Assembly: GCA_033439295.1 (NCBI GenBank)
Contig: JAVTLE010000023.1
Span: 3,942,530 to 4,006,529, forward strand
Reading direction: 5' to 3'
DNA from: Deuterostichococcus epilithicus
Lineage: Eukaryota > Chlorophyta > Trebouxiophyceae > Prasiolales > Stichococcaceae
Length of the DNA stretch: 64,000 nucleotides
In this document: positions 44,001-52,300 of the stretch, in pieces
Position numbering within the stretch: position 1 is the first letter of the stretch
Layout of the letters: each line of letters starts with the position of its first letter
The notes under the pieces: model-generated
Database searches by the model: none
Told to the model about the DNA's origin: nothing
Seen by the model: the letters and a program-made list of their open reading frames with translations, nothing else
Translations under genes and position numbers: made by a program

Positions 44001-45835
44001 TCCCTCGTGACACCAGTTCGTTTGGTCAAGTCGCCCGGCTGCCAAGCCGCCCAGCTGCGCCCGCTTCTGATCGACATGATGCAACTGCAGGAAAATTTTG
44101 GCATGTCAATACATTGTGTTGCCCGCATCTTCTCTGCAGTGTACCCTCGCACAGGGCATTCCATTTTCTTGATCATCCTCCATCCGGGGTCATTGATTCC
44201 CAACCGGTGCGTAGACAACCCACACCCTGCTGCAGCTCGAGAGCGGCTGGTGAAAGTGCAGTGGACTGCTATGCACTGCACCAGGTCGTGGCTTCGACAT
44301 TTGCACTTGCATGCGTGGTGGGCTGTCAGGCAGGGTGCCAGCAGCTGCTGCCGACCTGCTTGGAGATGCGGCCGTCTGCGGCGAGCGCCTCCGAGCGCAG
44401 CGGGAAGCGGAATAGTGTGCCATCGAAGCGCGACCGCATGTTGCACCCAAATGCCTTGTAGGGGTCGAACTGCAGAAGAGTAAAAGCATTGTCAGCTGGA
44501 GCTCGCACAGCCGGCAGATTTTGGCCTTAGTATGCCTTCTTGTACCACCAATACCAGCGGCATGCCTCACCGTCTCGAGGAGCTTCCATGCCCCGGAAGC
44601 CACATGCATGCACAGTCGAAGATGGTATGATTAGGGTGTGATGCTTGAATGCCCGTGTCCTTTGTGACAACTGTGAGACCTGGTCCGGGAAGTCATCGGC
44701 CACCGGGTTGGCCACGAAGTCGATGCGCTTGCCCGGGTTGTCGGCGGCAAGCCCCGGCAAGAACTTGCAGTGCGGGTCGAAGATCGCAAGGTGCCGCCCC
44801 GAGACGAAGCTGGGCACATCTGCGGCCAGGCATAAGCACTGTGAATCTTGACGCAGCGGCAAAGCTGACCTCTCAACAGTATAACGACATGGAGATGGAG
44901 ACTCTGTGGTGCGCTCTGGGCAGCAGCGTCCGAATGCTTGGTACCTGTCAGGTGGTAGACGGCGCTGAAGCCGATGCCGTACCGCCCTGCATGCAACAAG
45001 ACAGTCGTTGGCCGAAAGATAGAGCGGAGGGGTCATAGAGGGGACCTTGGGCAGGCTGCTCATCACTGGGATTGATACCACGACCCGAAGCCGACTGGCC
45101 TGATGCTGCTGGATCGAACGTGCAAGTCGGCTGTCGACTGGGCAGTCGAAGGCTGTCACCTGTCTTGCCAGACTGCGCCCGCTTAACGCTGTTGCCGACC
45201 GAGCTGATGGACTCGAAATCAGCATCGCTAAAGGTGGCATCGTTACGCACCAGCAGCGCCGGCCCCTGTGTGCCAACACCGACTCACATTGTCAGAGCTG
45301 CGAGGCTGTATCCTTTTCAGAATCTATTGTGTTCCTGTGTCATTTTTTCAGCACAGAGGCCCATTAGAGGCGCGTCAGCGCATGATTAGTGGGAGTGCTC
45401 ATGTTCTGAAGCCATTTCACAAACACGACATACCTGCAACGGCGCCAAGCCGCCGTAGGCGAGGCTCTCTGTTCCGTGCGAACGTGCATCGAGGCAGAAG
45501 CTAATGGTCCGGGCGCCGGCGTCGTCCGCATTCTGCATCGGATGCACGGCCAGGTTGGAATGTGCAGACGCAATATCTAGATGCCTCGGTGACGTATCAT
45601 CATGTGACTGTGCTTGGCATGATATCGTCTGCACCGTCCTGCACATGCATGAGCGCAGCACCGGAGCGGCCACGAACATCACACTTCAGACGGCGAACAG
45701 CAGGCTGGCGCAGCGCACCTGGATGAGTTCCTTGAAGATGGACGTGCCTTCAGGATAATTGAGCAATATCTCTCTGATGCGGGCAGTGAGATCCACGCGC
45801 TGCCCAAAATCCTGCCACTCTCCCAGGCTGCTCAT
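3805..45835 (-). CDS. SACS-like: giant sacsin-type chaperone with C-terminal RING finger (about 83 exons, about 5,140 aa)
   Basis: The ATG at 45833-45835 follows an in-frame TAG and opens the standard sacsin N-terminus (RIREILLNYPEGTSIFKELIQ region, with NADDAG in exon 2). The stop is 3805-3807. I joined exons by splice signals and phase; the sum, 15,414 nt, is a multiple of three. Three sacsin repeats follow one another, each starting with an HSP90-like ATPase region, then a coiled coil and a C3HC4 RING. Plant homologues are about 4,700 residues with the same order and a C-terminal RING; animal sacsin instead ends in J and HEPN domains. Known family role: chaperone/proteostasis; a ubiquitin-ligase activity is inferred from the RING. 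Least certain are the 3' ends of exons at 42981/43026, 26321/26330, 22490/22508 and 6844, and whether 14405-14600 hides one more exon. Segment entries below list the exons. Confidence 0.88.
4747..4788. repeat. (CAG)14 microsatellite in a sacsin intron
   Basis: Fourteen uninterrupted CAG units on the plus strand. They fall between exons 4291-4704 and 4948-5099, i.e. in the next-to-penultimate intron of the sacsin-type gene, so the poly-Gln, poly-Leu, poly-Ala or poly-Cys frames across it are not protein. Confidence 0.95.
7987..8024 (-). repeat. intronic copy of the 3' edge of sacsin exon 8115-8236
   Basis: This stretch repeats, with several differences, the sequence at about 8110-8147, which is the last part of the exon with its donor. 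It lies about 120 bp downstream in the gene, in the following intron. In the copy the donor AG|GTGTGC has become TGGCATGC, so it should not splice. Confidence 0.7.
8028..8061. repeat. 17-bp tandem duplication
   Basis: GAGCGCAGGAACCAGAC occurs twice in direct succession (8028-8044 and 8045-8061) inside a sacsin intron. Confidence 0.9.
11169..11226 (-). repeat. intronic copy of the 5' edge of sacsin exon 11012-11136
   Basis: The stretch repeats most of 11080-11133 (shared core GCAGCTGCGTGCGCGGGTCG), i.e. the beginning of the exon in gene orientation. It sits about 90 bp upstream of it, in the preceding intron, with scattered substitutions and small length changes. Confidence 0.8.
13029..13621 (-). 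other. low-complexity linker exon inside sacsin repeat 3
   Basis: This 593-nt exon adds about 198 residues dominated by Ala, Gln, Pro, Ser and Gly, with an acidic patch (SGSEDDMASVASED) and a Gln-rich run, ending in the conserved-looking EAELWEWLTPLLLRLGLP. It is the longest exon of the gene. Only the last 20 or so residues have the composition of the structured repeat; the rest is probably disordered. Phase fits on both sides (entry phase 1, exit phase 0). Confidence 0.65.
18512..18800 (-). repeat. series of decaying copies of the 3' edge of sacsin exon 18896-19040
   Basis: The segment AGCCAGGCGGCCCGCGTCTT with following TGCCGG (exon, about 18915-18943 on the plus strand) recurs in the next intron at about 18765-18800, 18661-18700, 18512-18551 and 18552-18587. 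The last two form a tandem pair that is almost identical between themselves and more diverged from the exon. Copies become less alike with distance from the exon. Confidence 0.75.
19675..21049 (-). other. sacsin repeat 3: degenerate ATPase region
   Basis: Exons: 20812-21049, 20152-20289, 19675-19955. The region aligns in order with the ATPase parts of repeats 1 and 2 but the nucleotide motifs are lost: the N-box ELVQNADDAG is replaced by ALFDIAEVAEAAGA, the ND of the F-x-ND motif is gone after GPAICV, and the glycine motif GRFGLGWNAVYH is replaced by GHTCGAGAGLLAAYALTDLP. What remains is the fold signature (VWLDARQHP, LHMWDPVG, SGTLLRLALRTE). A similarly altered third repeat is known in plant sacsins, so the loss is probably old. 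This repeat is unlikely to hydrolyse ATP. Both internal introns appear to have GC donors (after 20812 and 20152). Confidence 0.75.
22025..22067 (-). repeat. intronic copy of the 3' edge of sacsin exon 22116-22256
   Basis: About 43 bp resemble 22104-22146, the end of the exon with its donor (reading LLAAHVLR). The copy lies 79 bp further on in the following intron and still has a GTGTGG donor-like sequence at the matching position. Confidence 0.75.
30648..30701 (-). repeat. 54-nt phase-preserving exon-edge cassette in a sacsin intron
   Basis: The cassette resembles the last 54 nt of exon 30810-30954. It is bordered by an AG acceptor-like site and a CAG|GTGAGG donor, starts and ends in phase 1 like the intron that contains it, and has no stop (18 codons, ending KEDAAG against REDAAG in the exon). 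Inclusion would add 18 residues without shifting frame. Whether it is spliced in is not visible from sequence. Confidence 0.7.
31943..33483 (-). other. sacsin repeat 2: HSP90-like ATP-binding region
   Basis: Exons: 33353-33483, 33037-33158, 32639-32771, 32315-32407, 31943-32101. It opens with the strongly conserved linker AEAFGQSEALTTRLKHI, then YADGPGVLLELVQNADDAGA, AWQGPALCCYNDAVFSPADL, SRIGQDSKLDKP, GRFGLGWNAVYHFTDVPSF, GENMVFFDPHA and FPGTFFRFPLR. Asn and Asp of the N-box and the GxGxxxV-type glycine motif are intact. This is the repeat that looks most like plant sacsins. The intron downstream of exon 33037-33158 contains no coding signal; the one after 32639-32771 contains a minisatellite at 32505-32598. 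Confidence 0.9.
32505..32598. repeat. four-unit minisatellite, 23-24 bp period
   Basis: Units at 32505-32528, 32529-32552, 32553-32575 and 32576-32598 share the core CACAGAGGCC-TTGCAAGGTC with a few substitutions. It fills much of the intron between sacsin exons 32639-32771 and 32315-32407. Confidence 0.9.
35055..35123 (-). repeat. 69-bp copy of the start of sacsin exon 34739-34937, in the preceding intron
   Basis: Identical to 34860-34928 except for two bases, 195 bp away. The similarity ends close to an acceptor-like CTGCACA (plus strand) at the same position as the true acceptor, so the copy looks like a pseudo-exon beginning near 35132. If used it would stay in frame with the previous exon but meet TAA shortly after the copied part. 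A further 14-bp match to the same exon edge lies at about 35237-35250. Confidence 0.9.
35737..35793. repeat. CAAACCA-type microsatellite
   Basis: About seven imperfect ACCACAA units, in the sacsin intron between exons 35853-36030 and 35414-35526. Confidence 0.85.
43378..43515. repeat. tandem duplication, two 64-bp units, 74-bp period
   Basis: Units 43378-43441 and 43452-43515 both run from TGTATAGATT to ACGGCCCTGAGGGCCTT with a handful of differences. They lie in the intron between sacsin exons 43687-43956 and 42981-43320. Confidence 0.9.
44356..45835 (-). other. sacsin repeat 1: HSP90-like ATP-binding region
   Basis: Exons: 45719-45835, 45434-45532, 45160-45265, 44945-44986, 44680-44819, 44356-44469. 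Visible ATPase motifs, in order, are ELIQ|NADDAGA (the first intron splits this N-box, which supplies the Asn that holds Mg-ATP and the Asp that contacts adenine in the GHKL fold), GPALLVRNDATFSDAD, GRYGIGFSAVYHLTD (the lid and glycine motif), VSGRHLAIFDPH and GTLFRFPLR. All key positions are present, so this repeat looks competent to bind nucleotide. Every junction keeps frame. The 42-nt exon is the smallest in the gene. Confidence 0.9.
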
Positions 45836-46802
45836 GATGTCTATGCGGGGCTACATGGCAGAACTTTCTGCTGCAAGCAACGTCTGAAGATGAACAGGGG
45901 ATGAACGAGGCAAAGGCCTGCTCGACATGTTGGACCTTGGACGACGATTGTAAGTGAAAAATCTGCAAGGCTGATGGGGGCGATCCTATATGGCTCGCTG
46001 ACACTCGATGCCACTGCTGCATCCACGTGTGGAATTGGCTCTGCGCCAGCACGAGACAGGATATGGGTCCTCGATCTGTGCAAAAAACTCCGAGACGGTT
46101 TTGTCAGACGTGTCCGACAGAAAATTTCAAGACGATTCAGGCATGCATGACGAATTGACAATGCTTCGCAATAGCTTGTTTCATTCTCACATGTTCGACT
46201 CCGAGAAACTTGCAAGGTGAACCCCGTCGATTGTTTCAAGCCGAGCCCGAGCTGACTTGCAGCCAGCAGCCTAACAGAGCAAAGCTCAGTAGTATCGTCG
46301 AGCGAGCATTTCAGCGGGAGAGAAATACATTCTCTGCATCAGGTATTACTCATAACCCACATCACAGCTTGCGAGGCAAAGCAAACTCCAGCTGTCAAGT
46401 AGCACTGAGAGCGGCGCCAGGCGCCCCACTCTCATGACTTAAGGCAAGTTCTGCCAGATGCTGGGGCCAGCCACGTAACTTGTTTTGAAGCTGCAGGTTT
46501 CGATCAGTTCCTGCGCAGGAGTCAGATGCGGCGCAGCGTTTAGCATGTGTGCCAAGTTGCGGGCGGCAGGTGTGCCCGGCTGGCAACTCTCCTCTGAAAA
46601 CACAGCTTGAAATGCTTTTTGCAGGACAAAAACCCTTCAGGAGGAAATCTCCTCCGAAGAGCCGATGAGATATTGCGGGAAGACGAATTCTGGCAGATGA
46701 AGCCACAAGCGCAGGGGTGTGCTTCTGCCACGAGCGCTGTGCACGTGAACATGGCTGAAACCATGTCATGAATTGTGTGAATCTGACTACACACAGGGCC
46801 TG
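45836..46802. promoter_or_regulatory. divergent promoter region between the sacsin-type gene and the phosphatase gene
   Basis: The 967 bp separate two start codons pointing away from each other, so both promoters and 5' UTRs must be here, unless an upstream non-coding exon exists. It is less GC-rich than the exons. I recognise no TATA box or strong regulatory motif. A weak resemblance to a heat-shock element (AGAAAATTTCAAGAC at 46119-46133) has the wrong spacing. Confidence 0.5.
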
Positions 46803-48941
46803 ATGGCGGTCGGCGGCCGTTTCGCATCAGATGACGTCGATGAAATTCGCCCGGGTCTGTGGCTCGGCTCCTTCCGCTTCGAGTCTGGCAAGCTGTCGCA
46901 CCTCCGGAAGCGCGGCATCACGCACGTCGTGCAGGTGGTCCCGTGGACCTCACCATGCATTGCCCTTGGCGCCCCGCACCAGTGCAACAGCTGGCACAAC
47001 GCACTAAGCGCATGTGCCAATTCGTGTGTACCGGACGTGGCGAGTGCGACGTCGCCTGCGCTCCCACACACCAGCTCGGCATGATGCACGCTGCTGCGTG
47101 CAGGGCGCCCTGTTGTGCTGTGCCTTGCGGGCGGGCGGCAGCACAAGCCAACACAAAGATCACTCAGCTGGTGTGGCGCTGCCTGTAGGTTGGCTGGGGC
47201 ATGGAGTGCACGCACGTGCCGCGGCTGCCGTACCTGACAATCCGGGTGCTCGACGACACGAACGAGGACCTGCTTGGTAGCGTGCGGGACTGCAGAGCGC
47301 TGCACTTCATCAAGGACGCCATTGCAGGAGGTGGCTCTCTGCACGTATTGCGCGCCTTCGCAAAGCCCACAGTGCTCGAGAGTGCATCAGCTCAAGTGTG
47401 CTGGCAGAGCGTGCGGGTGCAGGCGGCTGCTTGAAGCCTCCAGCTGCTCCCCTTACTGGGCGTTGGGAGCCAGGGTGATGCCGCTGCCCGCTGCCCGCTG
47501 GACGAACGCTCGCCAGCAAGATGAGAACAGATGTGTCAGCTCACATGAACGCCAAAGCCTCTGGTGCAGTTCACCAGCCGCGATGCATCTGTGCGCAGGT
47601 CCAACGAAACATGGAGCCTCCACAGCAGGAAGCACCCACCACCGGCTGACAGCTTCACGCAGCGATCTGCCCCACAGCTCACACGTCCACACCTTGTAAC
47701 TGTGCGCAGGCGGCGCGGTGCTGGTGCACTGCCAGATGGGCGTGAGCCGCTCCGCGACTGTGGTCACTGCGTACCTCATGCAGTGGGAGCGCCTGACCTT
47801 TCGAGACGCGCTAGCGGATGTGCTCCGCCGCCGACATATAGCGCAGCCCAACCCGGGTCAGTGCTCTCTGCCTGCTGCGCTGCCACGACTACAGCCTGCT
47901 ACTCAGTGAGTGAATGCCCGACCACCGAGTGCATTGCCCGCTCCATTTGCTCAGCGTGCCATGTAGCCAACAAAGTGCTCCTAGGTGTGCTTCGACTACA
48001 CTTGCTAAAGGCCTGCTGGCATACCACCTTGCAGGGTTTTGCGACCAGCTGCAGCACCTGCAGGAGTGCGGCAGCATCGGCGCTTATACGCCTCTGCCAA
48101 CCCAGGTGCTTCCAGCTGCCTGCACGCTGAGTCCGCCCTCCGCTGTTGCTCTGGTATGATTGTGGCATCTGCACGAACACTGCAACGCATACGCCCCCGT
48201 CCTGTGAGGCCCATGGGCTGCAGTAACAGGAGTTGTCGCTAAGGAGGGCTGCTGCTGGTTTCGTTCTCAGGTGCAGTCGTTCGGCGGCCTGGACGTGCTG
48301 CAGCAGTGGCAGCGCTGGTCGCTGCTCATGAATGAGTGCCGCGCACTCGCCGCGGCGTCCGGCGGGCCGGCGGCGACCGCGCTGCAGAGCGACGACTTGA
48401 ATACAGCGGAAACTGCCATCCAGAACGCCGGCATCAAGCACATGCCTGTGTCTGAGCACGGCGACAGGAGCGGCGGCGGCAACGGTGCCGGTGCCAATGG
48501 TCGTAGCAGGCGGCGCCTGAGCCGGCCGACGTGCCTGTCGCGCCTGTGTTTGCTGAGGCTGCCCGCTTGGTCGACCTGCTGGCGGCACAGCGCAAAGCCG
48601 TCACCTGGGTGATCAGCGCTGCGCTGGCAGCGATCCAGCTGATCAGGAGCGGCAGCACAGAGGAAGGCGGTGCAGGCAGCGGCGGATGGTTGCCTTGCAG
48701 TTTTTGGGCTGTGGTGGACAGCAGCAAGAGAATGATCTCGCGCAAAAGAACGTGCAGCCTCTGTTTGCGTTTTCGTGTGCGTTTGCGGACCTCGTTTGCA
48801 TGGGCGTTTGCTGTTCGTGGTTTACTTGTAGATGCATTTAGAACTGGAGGTGCCTCCTGTGCCGCTGTAATGGCAGACGATGATGGCCCGGGTGATGCCT
48901 CACCTGCAGGTCTTGGTCGCGGTGGATGTGAACAGATGTGA
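46803..48941 (+). CDS. dual-specificity protein phosphatase
   Basis: Six exons join in frame: 46803-46934, 47189-47330, 47710-47856, 48035-48105, 48271-48447, 48510-48941 (1,101 nt, 366 residues). The first gives DEIRPGLWLGSF and THVVQ, the typical start of the domain; exon 2 gives LPYLTIRVLDDTNEDLL, with the general-acid Asp; exon 3 gives VLVHCQMGVSRSATVV, the HCx5R signature with catalytic Cys and Arg, then QPNPGF. The domain is complete by about residue 165. The remaining 200 residues are low complexity with one hydrophobic stretch (AVTWVISAALAAIQLI) of unclear meaning. The 78-bp intron before the last exon is inferred because only the exon downstream in that frame looks coding. Expected role: removal of phosphate from Tyr and Ser/Thr of a protein, possibly a MAP kinase; the target is unknown. 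Confidence 0.82.
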
Positions 48942-49385
48942 AGGGTCTCAAAGGGGGTTCCAGTCTCGTAAGGATTGATGCCTGGGCATGTTGCCGTTGA
49001 GAGAGGGTTCACAAACTTGGATGGACCGACAATAGCCACCATCATCCATTATGGTGCCAATTCAGCACTGATTAGTAGGTGATAACTGAGGGCCAAATTA
49101 TGCAACAAATCAGTGCACACCTCTCAAATGCCATGTACCTGGTACCACATGTTTTCCTGGCCAGCACGAGGTTGTGCTTGCAAGTGGGAGCTGCTTAGCA
49201 GTCCCAGTCCCTAACACTGCTGTCCACCGTACATCTGTGCAATGTCAGTCGCCAGTGCATCCCAGATTTATCACAGCATCGGCACGCCTGCTGCAGCCTC
49301 TGCCTGCCGGCTGCAACAAGCACCTTTGCAGTTTGGCGCTCGACATAGGGAGAACCGACCGGCACCGGATGTTGATTTCCGGCGG
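48942..49385. other. gap between convergent phosphatase and kinase genes
   Basis: Only 3' ends should lie here. No exon or repeat is apparent. I see no clear TGTAA poly(A) signal for either gene. Confidence 0.5.
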
Positions 49386-52300
49386 CTACACACAAGTAAG
49401 CCGGCCGCCTCCAAATCCCAGCTCCGCGCTTGCCGCCGCACGCAGCTGCCGCTGGCGGTGCCAGGCGAGGCGGAAGTCCTCCTCGACGTACGCCAGCTGC
49501 TGCGCCACCTCCTGGAAGCATGGCCTGCGCATGAGGAAACTACCGGCAAGCCTGAGAGGCAAATGCTCATTCTGCACTGCGTAAGGCACATGGTCGCATG
49601 CAGGCGTTGCTGTGCCAGCCTGCACCGATCATCCAATGCCTCAGCTTGAGGCATCTCACACAATGCAAAGGGAAGCTCGGAGTAGACTCCAGCAGCAAGG
49701 CCGCACATCGACGAAGCGTTACAATNCACGAGTATAATCCCCCCCAAATGCAACCTCACGCTGGGCATTCCGGGTGCGACATCGCTCAAACTCACAACCG
49801 CCGCTCCACACCTCGCAGATGGGTTTGCATGCCAGCAGGCCCCGGCCAGCGCCACCAGCGGCGGCGGCGCGGCGTCGTCCCACGCCGGCCGCAGGCCGCA
49901 CTCGCACACGCCAGCGCAGATTTGCGCCTCGAGTAGCTCGCCGTGCGCCGCCTGGCAGTTCCACATGTCCCACACTGCGGCCAGCAGAGGTAACCTGAGA
50001 CTGTTTAGCTGAAACCTCACGCAGTCGGGCTTGACGGCTGTGTCAGCATGCGTGTATACGCAGTCGACATGATATCTTAATCGTATCAAGTCCCAGCTAT
50101 CCAGCACAGTGCTCGAGTGCTGCGCTGCCAGGCATCACACACACAGCAGGCATCGTGTGTGCACCGCCCCTGCAGTCTGACGGGTCCTTAGGCCACCAAG
50201 CCTATGGCGCAAACGAACACAAAAGCCACTTACGCAGGATGCCGAAGGCGTAGACGTCAGACGCCTTGGTCGGCATGCCGTCATCAAACAGCTCCGGCGC
50301 CGTGTACGCGATGGTGCCCAGTGCGGCGCCGACCTCCTGGCCGGACTCGCCGCCCACCAGCTCCCGGCTCAGTCCTGTGGCGCAAGGCAAGCGCAGAGCT
50401 TGATGCAGGAGCGTCTTGATAGGTTGTGAACCTGCAACAGGAACCTGCAACAGGAACCTGCAGCGGGAACCTGCAGCAGGACCCAGCGGGTCGCTGATGC
50501 GCCTTACGGCTGATCGAGGGCTGTTTGCTTGTGCAAGGCGGGTCAGTCCACGTTCCGTCGCACGTCCGACACAGCTGAAGTAGAGCAGTAGCAAGCGCCA
50601 GGCAGGGCGGCGGCATCGCACCGAAATCGGCGACCTTGGCAATGTAGCCGCGGCGGTCCAGGCGGTGCGTCTTGAGCAGCACGTTGGCCGGCTTCAGGTC
50701 GCCGTGCACGACGCCCAGGCTGTGCATGAAGTCGAGGCCCCTCGCCACCTCCGCCGCCGTGCGCAGCAGCGCCCGCTGCACGCGTGCCGGCAGCAGCTTC
50801 ACGACATGCTGTAGTTGGGCCATTTCCCTTTCGAGTATGTTGCACGAAAGGGTGAAGGCTGCACCCAGCATCCAGCCCGTGGCCACATGGGCCGCCAAGC
50901 GGAGCAGGGCCAGTCATAAGTGATGGGTGGTGAAGGCATCGGCACATTGATGACGTATGACTTGAGATCTCACCTCCAGCCGCACAATTCAAGGGCTAAA
51001 GGACATCCCGAAGGTTGAGGCAGGAAGTTATGCTGGACGCTCACATAGGTGTGGTCGAAGGTCCATCTGCCGTTGGGCTTGGGCTGGAAGGCGCCGCGCC
51101 TGACCGCCTCTGCCAGCGTGCCCAGGTCGCAAAACTCCTGTTGGGCAGCAGCGCGAACTGATAAATAACTTTTGAGAGCACGACTTAGTGAATTACCAGG
51201 GCAAGATGAGCAGTGTCGTTGCAGCTGGCCAATGATATAAATGCAGTTCTTAGATGAGTCGCGCAGTGGCACAGGGGCATCAGGCAACCGTGACTGCCTC
51301 GCGGCGCCATCCTAGAAACTGTGGCACACCGAGTGGTGTGCGTCATGCAATGCAGCGACGTGCACAGTGGACAGCAGAAAGCAGCGCACCATGACGGTGA
51401 CCAGCACTGCCTGTGTGCCACGCAGGCCCGCTACCTCCACCGCCTGGCAGCTTTCGCGGTAGCCATGCGCTGCAAAAGTTCATGCAACTGGCCTCAGACG
51501 AGTGCGGACGGTTGCTGCTAAGCGGCACTGTGGGCACGCTGCAATGCAGTCGCGTTGCAGGGCCGCACGTTTGTGAGGCAGAGGCGGTAATTCGACCTGC
51601 AGTTCCTAGATGGTGCTGCATCGGACTCGCCACTGCACCGCAGGGCACTTCAAGGCCGCTGTAACAGGGTCGCTGCAGCTTCCTGCCGCCTGTGGTGGCC
51701 TGCCCCACTGCAATGTGAGGTTCGGCTGCCCCTGCTGAAACATTAACTAGCGCACAGCAGCGCTGGATTGCCGACTCACCGTTATGGCGGCGCACGGGGG
51801 AGCCAAAGCCCTGCTCCGAATTGAAGGACTCCTGAGAGCCTGAGACGCCCTCGACCTCCAGCTGCGGCAGCTGTGCAGGCGGCGGCACCACTTGGGTTCC
51901 GTGCTCCCACTGCGGCGGCCGGCTCCATGCGGCGACCGGCGCTGCTGCATCCGGCGCCTCGGCGGCATCAGCGTGCGCTGTCGCTGCCAGCTGCATGTCC
52001 GAATTGGTGCCCCACGCCTGCGGCTGCGGCTCTGGCCTGGCCGGCGCTGGGCACAGCACCGGGCCTGCCCCTGCAGCGGCTCTGGCGGCAGCGCGGGCGG
52101 CGGGGCCCCCGCAGCAGGCCCCCACTCGAACAGCTCGTTGTCACGCATGGCGGCGCCGGCGCCGCCGGCGGCCGCGCCGCCGAGCGCTTTGCTACAGGGG
52201 CTGGCAGCAGCCTCCACGGCACCGCCCAGCGTGGAAGGAAATGTCTTGCGCGGCGACTCGTCGCCGGCGGCGCCCCAGTCGTCGAACGAGGGCACCTCCA

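Noticed and set aside
46119-46133. Heat-shock-element-like AGAAAATTTCAAGAC
   Set aside because: The GAA and TTC blocks are not spaced as nGAAnnTTCn, and a single weak match is expected by chance.
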